A stretch of 64,000 nucleotides of DNA, from positions 202,172 through 266,171 of the forward strand of contig NZ_VDGI01000001.1 in assembly GCF_006861825.1 (NCBI RefSeq). Direction: 5' to 3'. The notes beneath the pieces were generated by a model. That model did not search any database. It worked only from the letters and a program-made list of their open reading frames with translations, and was not told the origin of the DNA. Each line of letters opens with the position of its first letter. The stretch's first letter is position 1. The DNA is from Psychrobacillus vulpis. GTDB lineage: Bacteria; Bacillota; Bacilli; Bacillales_A; Planococcaceae. Position numbers and translations under genes: made by a program. Shown one piece after another: positions 51,665 to 60,247 of this stretch.

Positions 51665-53320
51665 ATGACATTACATGGGAAATTAGTAGATATGTCTATC
51701 ATATTTGGTGATAAGGTTATTTTAAAGAATATAAAAGCTGATATAGTAGCCGGTGCCATTATTGGAATTGTAGGAGGTAATGGAGAAGGAAAGTCCTCCC
51801 TACTTTCTGTACTAGCTAGTGAGACTATACCTTCAAGTGGACAAATTGAATGGTTCGGAAGTACACCAGCTATCAGTTATTTTAAGCAAGAGGACGATCA
51901 ATTTAGTAATAATGACCTTGTAGGTGATGAAGAAGTATATTTTAGTAAATGGTCTGTACCACGAGAACGTGATTACACCGATCTGAGCGGTGGTGAAAAA
52001 ATGAAGAGAAGGCTTTCTTACGTATTTGCTGAAAAATCACAGCTTTTATTGTTGGATGAACCGACTAATCATCTAGATCAAGAAAGCTTGTCATTTCTAA
52101 AAAAACAGATACATTCTTATCCTGGAACGATTATTTTAGTATCTCATGATCGTTATTTCTTAGATGAAGTAGCTACTTGGGTTTGGGAAGTCGAGAATAA
52201 TAAATTAACAGTATATCCGGGAAACTACTCTGCATATCGGAAAAAGAAAGAAGAATCCCAGCTAACTCAGCAAAGACTTTATGATGCACAGCAATCTAAA
52301 ATCCAACAAGTAGAGAAACAAATATCAGAGCTTCGTAATTGGTCGTCCAAAGCACACGCAGAGTCTACAAAACAAGAATTCAATAAAGAATATTATCGTG
52401 TTAAGTCCAAGAAAATGGACGTTCAAATCCGCTCCAAAAAGAAACGATTAGAACTTGAACTTTCCAAGAATACAATAGATAAACCCGAAGAGGAAAGAGA
52501 AGTATCTTTTTCAATCGAAGGGAGCAAGAAAAAAGGTAAACGAGTAATTGAAGCGAAAAACATGTGCAAAAGCTTTGGAGATCATCTACTATTCAAAAAT
52601 GCGTCCTTTACTATGCAATCTCAAGAACGTATTGGAATTTTAGGCTCAAACGGAAGTGGCAAGTCGACATTTTTCCGCATGTTGTTAGGTGAGGAAACCG
52701 TTCAAGGTGAGCTATGGAAGTCAGAAGCTATGAATATCGGCTATTTACGTCAAACTGTATTCGACTTACCTGAGGAAAAAACACCTTTTGATTTTTTTGG
52801 TCCGACTGACTATGACACACGTGGACAAATTCAAACTCTTATGATGAATTTAGGATTCTCAAAAGATCATTGGTCTCGCCCCATTCACACGATGAGTATG
52901 GGAGAACGGGTAAAATTAAAATTAATGGAGTTTATGTTGGATCAAAAGGATGTTTTACTTTTAGATGAACCAACAAACCATTTGGATCTTCCTTCTAGGG
53001 AACAATTGGAGAAAACACTCTCCACTTATCCTGGAACCATTTTATTAGTCACACATGACCGTTACTTTTTAGAAAAGCTAACGAATAAACTTCTCGTTTT
53101 TGAAAATAAAACGATTCGAAAATTAGAAATGAGCTACAATGAATGGATGCATAAAAACGATGAATCACTACTTGAAAAAGATTTATTGAAATTAGAAACA
53201 GAACGACAAGCGGTCCTAGGAGAACTAAGCTATTTGCAGAAAAATCATCCTAAATACGGAGAATTGGACCAACAGTTTATAATGCTGACAAAGCAGATTA
53301 ATGAGTTAAAGAAAAAATAA
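51665..53320 (+). CDS. ABC-F ribosomal protection protein (VmlR/Vga/Lsa-like)
   Basis: 551 residues from ATG 51665 behind AAAAGGAG. Two ATPase domains, no membrane segments: Walker A G-G-N-G-E-G-K-S-S and G-S-N-G-S-G-K-S-T, signatures L-S-G-G-E-K-M and M-S-M-G-E-R-V, Walker B L-L-L-D-E-P-T-N-H-L-D twice. The inter-domain linker (about 195-300) is long, charged and helical, as in VmlR, where it reaches the peptidyl-transferase centre. Length is that of VmlR. Likely gives resistance to lincosamide, streptogramin A or pleuromutilin drugs. The attenuator supports an antibiotic-resistance rather than a translation-factor role. Confidence 0.87.
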   Translation: MTLHGKLVDMSIIFGDKVILKNIKADIVAGAIIGIVGGNGEGKSSLLSVLASETIPSSGQIEWFGSTPAISYFKQEDDQFSNNDLVGDEEVYFSKWSVPRERDYTDLSGGEKMKRRLSYVFAEKSQLLLLDEPTNHLDQESLSFLKKQIHSYPGTIILVSHDRYFLDEVATWVWEVENNKLTVYPGNYSAYRKKKEESQLTQQRLYDAQQSKIQQVEKQISELRNWSSKAHAESTKQEFNKEYYRVKSKKMDVQIRSKKKRLELELSKNTIDKPEEEREVSFSIEGSKKKGKRVIEAKNMCKSFGDHLLFKNASFTMQSQERIGILGSNGSGKSTFFRMLLGEETVQGELWKSEAMNIGYLRQTVFDLPEEKTPFDFFGPTDYDTRGQIQTLMMNLGFSKDHWSRPIHTMSMGERVKLKLMEFMLDQKDVLLLDEPTNHLDLPSREQLEKTLSTYPGTILLVTHDRYFLEKLTNKLLVFENKTIRKLEMSYNEWMHKNDESLLEKDLLKLETERQAVLGELSYLQKNHPKYGELDQQFIMLTKQINELKKK

Positions 53321-53328
53321 CAATGGAA

Positions 53329-53922
53329 GAAGCTGTCCAATAAGTAAGAAAATCGTTGAAACGGCTCCCTTTCCGCGGGAGCATCTCCTTTTTCAACGAT
53401 TTTCTAGAAAGGAAAAAGTAGAGTGTGGGAATTATTGAAGCTCCCCCTCTATTTTTTATTTTTATACAGATATCTATTGTTTGGAGAAGCATGTGCGTGA
53501 CTCCTGCGGAAAAACGGGCTGCCAAGATCCCGCAGTGAGGTACGAGGGCACTGAAAAAGTGTTATTCTAATAAATTTTCTATCAAATAGTCCTAGGAGAA
53601 TTTTGCGCTTTGGCATTCGCTTTCCGCGGGCGAGCTACGAGCCTCCTCCTTCGCTCTGCTTCGTGCGGGGTCTCGTCTGTCTCGCTTTCCCGCAGGAGTC
53701 TCATGCGTCGCGCTAAATTCTCTTAAATAAATACAGCAAATTGTTCCTACAAAAATACTAATTCGAGTTTTTCAGTGCTCTCGAGGTACGAGCGAGAAGC
53801 ATGACAGTTCGTCCGTGGAAAGCGAGCGCATGCTTCGGAAAAAAACAGGATGGCTGACATAGGATGGGGCTATCCTAAAAATCATATTTCAATGATTTTT
53901 AGGACAGCCCCTTCTTTTTCTG
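53329..53922. repeat. Outer GC-rich repeat element, interrupted
   Basis: About 590 bases between the ABC-F gene and the nitroreductase region. The left end (AGCTGTCC, then AAAATCGTTGAAA) and the right end (TTTCAATGATTTTTAGGACAG) are imperfect inverted repeats. A stem AGAAAATCGTTGAAA / TTTCAACGATTTTCT frames 53347-53406, and the right end is a terminator-like hairpin (53867-53911) followed by TTCTTTTTC. It contains the common modules GACTCCTGCGG and GTGGAAAGCGAGCGCATGC, split by the inner element. Confidence 0.65.
53547..53782. mobile_element. Inner MITE-like element with 10-bp target duplication
   Basis: About 236 bases, flanked by exact direct repeats GAGGTACGAG (53537-53546 and 53783-53792). 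Ends are inverted repeats GCACTGAAAAA and TTTTTCAGTGC. The interior has a large GC-rich hairpin (CTTTCCGCGGGCGAGC ... CTTTCCCGCAGGAGTC) and no gene. It has inserted into the outer repeat. Confidence 0.78.
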
Positions 53923-54154
53923 TGTTGTATCCACTCAATTTTCGTCTCGTTTTGTCAATTTCCCGGGAAATATAGGAATGAAAGGTTATCTGAGATTTTA
54001 CTTTCATTACGTTTTCGACATATGGACTACTAGGAGTGCATTTTTCTTTTAGTACACATATATCCCATTCATCATGCTCCCATCAATTGTATACATATCC
54101 TTTTCTAAGGAATCGTATACAGTCCAAAGCTTTACTAAGAGGTACTTGTATATA
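53923..54154. other. Intergenic sequence before the nitroreductase end
   Basis: About 230 bases without a gene, repeat or clear terminator that I can recognise. Confidence 0.5.
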
Positions 54155-54748
54155 TTAAATAAATTGAACAATTTTACTTAGCGGTAAACGTGATGACCCA
54201 TATGCTGGTGCAGCTGCTTTGCCAATAGCAATGAGTGCAATCGGGAAAATATGTTCAGGTAATTCGAATCTCTCAGCAAATTTAACTTTGTCAAATCCGC
54301 CCATTGTTACAGTATCGTATCCCTTTTCTTTTGCAACTAACATCAATTGCATAGCAATAAGCCCAGCATCAAAAGTTGCGATATTTTTTCTCGTTTCCAA
54401 TGAAGCGAAAGGATAAGTACGATTTGTATTGTTAATCATCATATCCTTCGTAGCCTCATCCATATAGCCTTCTGCTACATTTTGAGTGTAGATTTGTTCA
54501 ACATTTTTATACATTTCAGCATTACCTAATACTGCAATAATTGCAGATGAGGTTTCTGCTTGTTCTTGATTGTTTGCTATTTCACGAAGTTCTACTTTTG
54601 TTTTTTCATCTTGAATGACAAGGAATTTCCATGCTTGAAGATTACTAGATGATGGTGCAGTTGTAGCCTCTTTAATAATATCTTCTAAATCTTTCTGTGA
54701 AATTTTAAAGTTAGGATCGTACACTCTAACTGATTTTCTAGCATGCAT
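54155..54748 (-). CDS. Nitroreductase family protein, original start possibly lost
   Basis: 197 residues from ATG 54748. FMN-binding nitroreductase: H-A-R-K-S-V-R-V-Y at the N-terminus, T-A-P-S-S-S-N-L-Q-A-W-K near residue 31, and G-K-A-A-A-P-A-Y-G near the end. The strong ribosome binding site AAGGAGG is 36 bases further upstream, before ATG 54784, which is in frame but followed directly by TAG. Twelve in-frame codons separate that ATG from ATG 54748, which lacks its own ribosome binding site. Either a nonsense mutation at codon 2 or a start-stop element. Divergent HxlR regulator with paired operators. Confidence 0.85.
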   Translation of the reverse strand: MHARKSVRVYDPNFKISQKDLEDIIKEATTAPSSSNLQAWKFLVIQDEKTKVELREIANNQEQAETSSAIIAVLGNAEMYKNVEQIYTQNVAEGYMDEATKDMMINNTNRTYPFASLETRKNIATFDAGLIAMQLMLVAKEKGYDTVTMGGFDKVKFAERFELPEHIFPIALIAIGKAAAPAYGSSRLPLSKIVQFI

Positions 54749-54800
54749 AATAGTATATAAATTTGAATCTTTTTCTGTCTACATATTATTTCCTCCTTAA

Positions 54801-54849
54801 ACTTACTATAAGTAAGTTTTTTTACAAGAAAAAGCTTACCATTAGTAAG
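54801..54849. promoter_or_regulatory. Two palindromic operators, probably for the HxlR regulator
   Basis: ACTTACTATAAGTAAGT (54801-54817) is a perfect palindrome; CTTACCATTAGTAAG (54835-54849) is a second, with arms CTTAC/GTAAG. Centres are about 33 bases apart. The TTACT/AGTAA half-sites resemble YodB/CatR boxes of B. subtilis. They lie between the divergent nitroreductase and HxlR genes. Confidence 0.78.
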
Positions 54850-54921
54850 TTTATTCGTCAAATAAAAAAATTCTTTATGCTACAATAAAAGAAAACTAAT
54901 GAATTAATGGAGGTTTTTTTA

Positions 54922-55266
54922 TTGGATAAAACGAGTAATGACAATACATGTAGCCAATATTGTAGTAATTATCATCAAGCAATTGAATTCATAGGAAAAC
55001 GTTGGATGGGAATGATCATTTACACACTATTATCTGGCTCTAAACGATATAATGAAATTCTAACGAACATTCCGGGAATATCTGACCGATTGCTTACAGA
55101 AAGATTAAATGATCTAGTTGATGCAAAACTGGTCAATAAAAAGTTTATTGATTCCTCTACAAAAAAAGTAGAATATGAGCTAACTGAAAGCGGGATTGCC
55201 TTCAAAGAAGTGATTGTTTCTTTGCAGAAATGGATTGAGATTTGTGAATTAGAAAAGCAATCATAA
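54922..55266 (+). CDS. HxlR family transcriptional regulator (YodB/CatR-like)
   Basis: About 114 residues from TTG 54922, eight bases after GGAGG. Winged helix with I-G-K-R-W-M-G-M-I-I and D-R-L-L-T-E-R-L-N-D-L. Two N-terminal Cys (N-T-C-S-Q-Y-C) sit where YodB and HypR carry the redox-sensing Cys. The divergent nitroreductase and the YodB-like operators suggest a quinone/electrophile-responsive repressor. The frame extends to ATG 54907 but that lies on the ribosome binding site. Confidence 0.88.
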   Translation: MDKTSNDNTCSQYCSNYHQAIEFIGKRWMGMIIYTLLSGSKRYNEILTNIPGISDRLLTERLNDLVDAKLVNKKFIDSSTKKVEYELTESGIAFKEVIVSLQKWIEICELEKQS

Positions 55267-55316
55267 AAGGATGCAGTTACATTCATGTAATTCAGAATTA
55301 ATTTCCTTCAAACATG

Positions 55317-55350
55317 TAATGACTACCCTCGATAGGTAGTCATTTTTCTA
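55317..55350 (+). terminator. Terminator of the hxlR gene
   Basis: AATGACTACC / GGTAGTCATT around CTCGATA, then TTTC. Confidence 0.8.
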
Positions 55351-55429
55351 TTTCAGTTGCTCTTATATTTACATTTATCTTAATCAAACATATAATATAA
55401 TAAATCCAATAAGAAAAGTAGGTTTTAAA

Positions 55430-55852
55430 ATGAAAACAATTCCAAAACCTCTAGTCATGGCAAATCAATGGACTATTGTTTTGTCTGTAATCATTGCTCT
55501 TATTTCGCAATCAGCGTGGATCTTATTCATTCCACTTTTCGCTAATCTGTTAAGCTTATTAACTGGATTTCACCCTGTTTTAGTTATAGTAAAACGCTTC
55601 TTATCAAAACCAGCAAATCAATATATACAAGAAGATTACGCTCAATTAAGATTTAACCAATGGCTGGCTGTTAGTTTCCTTTTCATTGCAAGTATCAGTT
55701 ATTTATTTAATTGGGCAATATTATTTAATTTAGCTACAGTGATGGTTGGCCTAGCTGCACTCATCGCAATTCTAGGATTTTGTATTGGTTGCTTCGTACG
55801 CTTCCAGTATCAGCAATGGAATTATCGAAGAAAAAATTCAGCGACACAATAA
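55430..55852 (+). CDS. DUF4395 membrane protein
   Basis: 140 residues with four hydrophobic segments. N-terminal K-P-L-V-M-A-N-Q-W and C-terminal G-F-C-I-G-C-F-V-R-F match DUF4395, whose paired cysteines are sometimes linked to thiosulfate or thiol chemistry. Start ATG 55430 behind AGTAGG. Monocistronic with its own terminator. Confidence 0.85.
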   Translation: MKTIPKPLVMANQWTIVLSVIIALISQSAWILFIPLFANLLSLLTGFHPVLVIVKRFLSKPANQYIQEDYAQLRFNQWLAVSFLFIASISYLFNWAILFNLATVMVGLAALIAILGFCIGCFVRFQYQQWNYRRKNSATQ

Positions 55853-55854
55853 TA

Positions 55855-55892
55855 AAACAGCCTTTCCACAATTGGAAAGGCTGTTTATTCTA
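55855..55892. terminator. Bidirectional terminator between DUF4395 and rpmG
   Basis: AAACAGCCTTTCC / GGAAAGGCTGTTT around ACAATT. Confidence 0.85.
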
Positions 55893-55906
55893 TTCATCAA
55901 GAATGA

Positions 55907-56056
55907 TTATTTAGTTTCTCGGTGAAGTGTTACTTTTTTCAAACGTGGACAGTACTTTTTCAGTTCAATACGCTCTGGATTATTTCGTTTATTTTTTTTC
56001 GTTATATAATTTCTGTCCCCTGTTTCTGTGCACGCTAACGTAATATTAACTCTCAT
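55907..56056 (-). CDS. rpmG: Ribosomal protein L33, zinc-independent type
   Basis: 49 residues, found by hand translation; [17 protein letters not shown] at the N-terminus and L-H-R-E-T-K at the C-terminus are unmistakable L33. The two CxxC pairs of the zinc form are each reduced to one Cys (C-T-E-T and C-P-R-L), as in B. subtilis RpmGB. A zinc-binding paralogue would be expected elsewhere. Start ATG 56056 behind GAGGCGG. Monocistronic. Confidence 0.95.
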   Translation of the reverse strand: MRVNITLACTETGDRNYITKKNKRNNPERIELKKYCPRLKKVTLHRETK

Positions 56057-56126
56057 ACCTATACCGCCTCTCATAAATCGTAATTGTTACGCTTTAAATG
56101 ATAAACAATTACTAAAATGATGTCAA

Positions 56127-56525
56127 CTACTCATAGTTGAAATTAATTTTTAATATACTTGTGCTTTCTTCATCTAGTTTCGCTAGAGAACTCTCATCTC
56201 TATTAATAATAGTCGCCGTTCCATTTCCTTCAAACCATATGAAGTATTCAACTAATCGTTCCGGCATATTCTCTTCAACTTCCATAAACAATACTGCTTT
56301 TACATCTTCTTTTCTCGACATCTCTACTTTTACATTTTGTTCCCATTCAATCTGTTCAAATACCTGGCTTAATTCATTAAGAATATGTTGATCCGAGATA
56401 ATCATTTCATCCTTATTTTCTTTTAAAACATCGACTCTAGTTAGTTTGCTCACAGACTCGTTTTCCGTGCAGCCAATTAAAAATAAAACAAAAACACTTA
56501 AGAGTGGCACCAACCATTTTTTCAT
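56127..56525 (-). CDS. Small lipoprotein of unknown function
   Basis: 132 residues with a lipoprotein signal: F-L-I-G-C lipobox at Cys19. The mature part is acidic with no recognised domain. Start ATG behind GGGAGGG. It lies 14 bases after the DUF5412 gene in a three-gene unit of small envelope proteins (56127-57371). Confidence 0.75.
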   Translation of the reverse strand: MKKWLVPLLSVFVLFLIGCTENESVSKLTRVDVLKENKDEMIISDQHILNELSQVFEQIEWEQNVKVEMSRKEDVKAVLFMEVEENMPERLVEYFIWFEGNGTATIINRDESSLAKLDEESTSILKINFNYE

Positions 56526-56539
56526 GATAAACCCCTCCC

Positions 56540-56917
56540 TTAATTGTGCCGATAATCATATTTATCCCTAGGGACATCTAATTCATGACCATTAATTACA
56601 ACGGTGGCATTGTCTAACCAAGATATATCCGCCGACTCTTCACGATAATTCCAGTAAATATTTTTCTTCTTTTTCTTTTCTTCATTAAATACTAGTTCAC
56701 CACGGATTGCATAGTTCGTTGTAGCCCCTCCATCTGAGATATATGCTTTCAACGTATACTTCCCGTCTGGGGAGGATTCTTCAGTCAAAAATTCACCTGT
56801 AGGCAACCTATTCATATCAAAGAACGCCCAATAAACAACAAAACTTAATAGCCCACCGACCAGTAAAATGGGGAATGTTATTACTATAATCGTTTTCTTT
56901 GTTTTTCTCGTTATCAA
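56540..56917 (-). CDS. DUF5412 membrane-anchored protein
   Basis: About 125 residues from TTG 56917 behind AGAGGAG. One N-terminal membrane segment (about 9-30), then a soluble domain with S-P-D-G-K-Y-T-L-K-A-Y and G-G-A-T-T-N-Y-A-I-R-G-E, the DUF5412 signature. The frame runs upstream to 56938 within the previous gene, but this start has the right spacing. Overlaps or abuts the end of the preceding gene. Function unknown. Confidence 0.8.
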   Translation of the reverse strand: MITRKTKKTIIVITFPILLVGGLLSFVVYWAFFDMNRLPTGEFLTEESSPDGKYTLKAYISDGGATTNYAIRGELVFNEEKKKKKNIYWNYREESADISWLDNATVVINGHELDVPRDKYDYRHN

Positions 56918-56918
56918 T

Positions 56919-57371
56919 TCAGCGTCTCCTCTTACCAATAAAGTAAATACCTAAAGCTGCAATAATCATAAATATAAAAGCCCATAAAATAATAGTAGGA
57001 AAACTTGTTTTCAGCATGTCTTTGATATTCCCGGCATATTCTCCATCTCTAGTTGCTTTTATGTAATAACCATTTTCATCTTCAACAGCAATTGCTGCAT
57101 CTGTACTGACCCCAACGATGGAATAATACTTAGTCCCTTTCGGATAAACATTTGAGAAGTTGCCAGAATAGGTTCCTTCTATATCGGAATACTTCGTCAC
57201 ATGGCCGATTTCTTTCTCGACTTCATTTACCTTTTCATCCGTAATAACATACACATATCCATCCCAAACGACAAATGCATATGCCCAAGACGCAAGCGAT
57301 TTACTTGGAAATAAAATCGACGAACAGAGCATTAAGACAACTGCATAAGTAAATAAATGCTTCGTCTTCAA
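56919..57371 (-). CDS. Secreted, C-terminally anchored protein of unknown function
   Basis: 150 residues: signal peptide (1-28, S-L-A-S-W), a ~90-residue extracytoplasmic domain, and a C-terminal membrane segment (about 125-144) followed by K-R-R-R. First gene of the small-envelope-protein unit with the DUF5412 protein and the lipoprotein. I do not recognise the domain. Confidence 0.75.
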   Translation of the reverse strand: MKTKHLFTYAVVLMLCSSILFPSKSLASWAYAFVVWDGYVYVITDEKVNEVEKEIGHVTKYSDIEGTYSGNFSNVYPKGTKYYSIVGVSTDAAIAVEDENGYYIKATRDGEYAGNIKDMLKTSFPTIILWAFIFMIIAALGIYFIGKRRR

Positions 57372-57505
57372 TTAATAATCACTCCTTTAAAGGTATTGGA
57401 CGTTCTACCCATATTTCCGTTCCACTTTTTACTTATATTGGATTCAATTATATTCCAACTAAATCATCTGTTTTTCCAACTTAGCACTATTTCCATATCC
57501 TTAAA

Positions 57506-57562
57506 AAGAGAAAAGGTTGCCTCCAAGTAGCAAAACTACTCGTGAGACAACCTTTTTTCTCT
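57506..57562. terminator. Terminator of yebC-type gene
   Basis: AAAAGGTTGCCTC and GAGACAACCTTTT with inner AGTAG/CTACT pairing; A-rich on one side, T-run on the other. On the minus strand it follows the YebC gene. Confidence 0.82.
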
Positions 57563-57563
57563 A

Positions 57564-58283
57564 TTATTCTCCTAAATCTACATTGTGGTAGACTTGTTGA
57601 ACATCTTCTAAATCTTCCAAAGCATCAATCATCTTTTCAAATTGTGCTTGTGCATCTGCATCTAATGCGATGTCATTTTGAGCAAGCATTGTAAGCTCGG
57701 CTACTGTGAAATCTGTAACACCAGCAGCTCTCAATGCTTCTTGTACAGCATGGAATTGATCTGGTTCTGCATAAATAATAACAGAATCATCTTCGTCTAA
57801 AATATCACGAGCATCTACGTCTGCTTCCATCAGTAGTTCTAGCACTTCATCAGCGCTTTTTCCTTCGACTCCAATAACAGCAGTTGCATCGAACATGTAA
57901 GCAACAGAACCACTGACACCCATGTTACCGCCATTTTTACCAAACGCAGCGCGTACATCAGATGCCGTACGATTTACATTGTTTGTTAACGCATCTACGA
58001 TTACCATAGAACCGCTTGGACCGAAACCTTCATAGCGAAGCTCATCATAGCTTTCTTCTGATCCGCCTTTTGCCTTTTCAATTGCTTTATCAATAATATG
58101 CCTTGGAACGCTGTATGTTTTTGCACGTTCTAATACTACTTTCAATGCTTGGTTCGAAACAGGATCTGGCTCGCCTTGTCTTGCAGCTACATATATTTCA
58201 CGTCCAAACTTTGCATAAATACGGCTAGTATTTGCATCTTTGGAAGCTTTCTTTTCCTTAATATTATTCCACTTACGACCCAT
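57564..58283 (-). CDS. YebC/PmpR family protein (TACO1 family, YeeN-like)
   Basis: 239 residues. Begins [16 protein letters not shown], followed by I-Y-A-K-F-G-R-E-I and [13 protein letters not shown] near residue 85, all hallmarks of the YebC fold. The shorter W-N-N-I-K start places it in the YeeN group rather than the canonical ~245-residue YebC. Members were annotated as transcription regulators; recent work on YebC indicates a ribosome-associated role at proline stretches. Start ATG 58283 behind AAAGAGAG. Confidence 0.92.
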   Translation of the reverse strand: MGRKWNNIKEKKASKDANTSRIYAKFGREIYVAARQGEPDPVSNQALKVVLERAKTYSVPRHIIDKAIEKAKGGSEESYDELRYEGFGPSGSMVIVDALTNNVNRTASDVRAAFGKNGGNMGVSGSVAYMFDATAVIGVEGKSADEVLELLMEADVDARDILDEDDSVIIYAEPDQFHAVQEALRAAGVTDFTVAELTMLAQNDIALDADAQAQFEKMIDALEDLEDVQQVYHNVDLGE

Positions 58284-58392
58284 AAAGTCACACTCTCTTT
58301 CGATTCATTTTCTACTTTGAATTTATACTGTAGTATTATACATTAATTTCATATTAAGTAGCAAAAATAAATACATTAACTTCCATCGTACA

Positions 58393-58821
58393 TTAATTGT
58401 CTGGATATAAATTTTGTAAAAATGTTATCGACTGTGTTATCAATTCTTTTAATACATCTACATCTATATCGTCCACTTTATTAATGTACACACATGCTTT
58501 TCCAGAAGTATGCTTCCCGAATCTATCTAGTATTGCTTCTCGAACCGTATCGCCTGTTGCAAAATACAAACTAATTTTTGCTTTGCGAGGAGAGAATCCT
58601 ACTAATGGAGCATCTCCTTCATGACCCGTCGCATACTTGTAGTGATATGAACCAAAACCTATAATACTTGGTCCCCACATTTTCGCTTCAAAACCTGATG
58701 TCTGTTCGAATATCTCCAAGAGTTTATAGGCATCTTCCTTCTTTTTCGGGCTATCTACTCTTTCAATGAACTCCACTACATCATGATTCGTTTCTTTCGT
58801 CTTTTGTTCGTATTTAGCCAA
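58393..58821 (-). CDS. DUF1801 protein
   Basis: 142 residues. DUF1801 motifs: E-M/K-M-W-G-P-S-I-I-G-F-G-S-Y-H-Y-K-Y near residue 45, and P-R-K-A-K-I-S-L-Y. TTG 58821 is eight bases after AAGGAGG and begins M-A-K-Y-E-Q-K-T; an upstream in-frame TTG lies on the ribosome binding site. Function of the family is unknown (YdhG-like fold). Monocistronic. Confidence 0.85.
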   Translation of the reverse strand: MAKYEQKTKETNHDVVEFIERVDSPKKKEDAYKLLEIFEQTSGFEAKMWGPSIIGFGSYHYKYATGHEGDAPLVGFSPRKAKISLYFATGDTVREAILDRFGKHTSGKACVYINKVDDIDVDVLKELITQSITFLQNLYPDN

Positions 58822-58894
58822 CTGTACTTCCTCCTTCAAAAAATAGTTTTTCTGCTTCTTCTAATATTCTAGCAGTGTTTTGTAAATCCTCTTA

Positions 58895-58938
58895 TATAAA
58901 AACGAGCCTTTCTCGATTCATCGAAAAATAGCTCGTCC
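58895..58938 (-). terminator. Terminator of the first UPF0316 gene
   Basis: On the minus strand GGACGAGC pairs with GCTCGTTTTT, with an inner TCGA pairing, followed by a T-run. Confidence 0.75.
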
Positions 58939-58943
58939 TAATT

Positions 58944-59456
58944 CTATTTAGGTGGTTTCACTAAGAAACCTCCGTTAAATCTAGTTGGCTCATACGAAAT
59001 GATAAAAGCTTTAGGCGATAAAGACAAAATGTAGTCTCTAAGTTTTAATTCATTTTTTCGTTTAGCCAATACTTTCATACAAAGTCTTTTTCCATCTTTT
59101 CCATCCGCTACCCACGACGTTACACCGTAGCCCTTCGAACGAACTTGAATCGGAAGTTCTATTTCTAGGGAGTCAACAATTACATCAAATACTACGTAAC
59201 CAAGTGCTAAGCGATTTTCAATAATGCTTCCACAATATACTCCGAGACCCCAACCAATACAATAAGCAACAATATTTAACGGTTCGTCCAGATTATCTAA
59301 TACCATAGTTAACCCCATCAAATAGACAAACACTTCTGCCATTGATAAAAATGATGCTACTACTCTGTATCCTTTGATAACTAATATTAAACGTAGTGTA
59401 GTAAGTGTCATATATGCGACATTAATAACAATAATAAGTAAAATGATAGAATTCAT
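58944..59456 (-). CDS. UPF0316 membrane protein (DUF2179/DUF5698), copy 1
   Basis: 170 residues. Three N-terminal membrane segments (L-L-I-I-V-I-N..., V-V-A-S-F-L..., L-N-I-V-A-Y-C...), then a DUF2179 domain with G-Y-G-V-T-S-W and D-G-K-D-G-K-R near residues 114-130. ATG 59456 follows GAAAGGTGGAAG. The paralogue at 59703-60215 is about 85-90% identical in protein, so this is a tandem duplication. The central part of the two genes is far more similar in DNA than the ends. Function unknown. Confidence 0.88.
   Translation of the reverse strand: MNSIILLIIVINVAYMTLTTLRLILVIKGYRVVASFLSMAEVFVYLMGLTMVLDNLDEPLNIVAYCIGWGLGVYCGSIIENRLALGYVVFDVIVDSLEIELPIQVRSKGYGVTSWVADGKDGKRLCMKVLAKRKNELKLRDYILSLSPKAFIISYEPTRFNGGFLVKPPK
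59227..59366. repeat. Near-identical tract shared by the two UPF0316 genes (copy 1 side)
   Basis: 140 bases differing from 59986-60125 at only four positions, whereas the flanking coding sequence differs at roughly one base in six. Consistent with gene conversion. Confidence 0.75.
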
Positions 59457-59702
59457 ATTCACTTCCACCTTTCTTTCGAAATCCCGTGGCTTCTTTCAAG
59501 TATCCAAATCATTATACAGTATTTTATTTGAAATGGTATTAAGTTGCTTTTTCTTTTGGATATAAAAATTGTGTGTTCTTATGCAAATGAAAAAACTTAA
59601 TTGTATTCACTTTTTGCCCACACAAAAACACCTCCGAATTAAGCATCCGTCTACGGTATACTATTTCCGAGGGGGAAATTGTTTTTAGCATATAACTCTT
59701 CT

Positions 59703-60215
59703 CTATTCCACTAATTTCACAAAGAACCCACCATTGAATCTAGTGGGTTCATATGAAATAATAAATGCTTTTGGAGATAGAGATACAATATAATTCCTTA
59801 ACTTCTGCTCATTTTTACGTTTAGCCAATACTTTCATACAAAGCCTCTTACCGTCTTTTCCATCTGCAGTCCAAGATGTTACGCCATACCCTTTTGCACG
59901 AACTTGACTAGGTAGCTCAATTTCTAATGAATCTACAATCACTTCAAATACAACATAACCAAGTGCTAATCGACTTTCAATAATACTTCCACAATATACT
60001 CCGAGACCCCAACCAATGCAATAAGCAACAATATTTAACGGTCTGTCCAGATTATCTAATACCATAGTCAACCCCATCAAATAGACAAACACTTCTGCCA
60101 TTGATAAAAATGATGCTACTACTCTATAACCTTTAATAACTAATATTAAACGTAATGTTGTGAGTGTCATATATGTTACATTGATAATAATTATGAGCAA
60201 AATGATTGAATCCAC
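59703..60215 (-). CDS. UPF0316 membrane protein (DUF2179/DUF5698), copy 2
   Basis: 170 residues, tandem paralogue of 58944-59456 with the same layout. Starts at GTG 60215 (M-D-S-I-I-L-L) preceded by GGAAAAG. The C-terminal half differs from copy 1 at scattered positions, mostly synonymous. Between the two genes (59457-59702) I find only non-coding sequence. Confidence 0.88.
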   Translation of the reverse strand: MDSIILLIIIINVTYMTLTTLRLILVIKGYRVVASFLSMAEVFVYLMGLTMVLDNLDRPLNIVAYCIGWGLGVYCGSIIESRLALGYVVFEVIVDSLEIELPSQVRAKGYGVTSWTADGKDGKRLCMKVLAKRKNEQKLRNYIVSLSPKAFIISYEPTRFNGGFFVKLVE

Positions 60216-60247
60216 ATTCTTTTCCAGCTTTCTCTATTAATAATGAA

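Noticed and set aside
59600-59640. Short minus-strand frame with GGAGGTG and GTG between the UPF0316 genes
   Set aside because: Only eight codons; the AAAACACCTCCG match to the IS end is too short to call a remnant.
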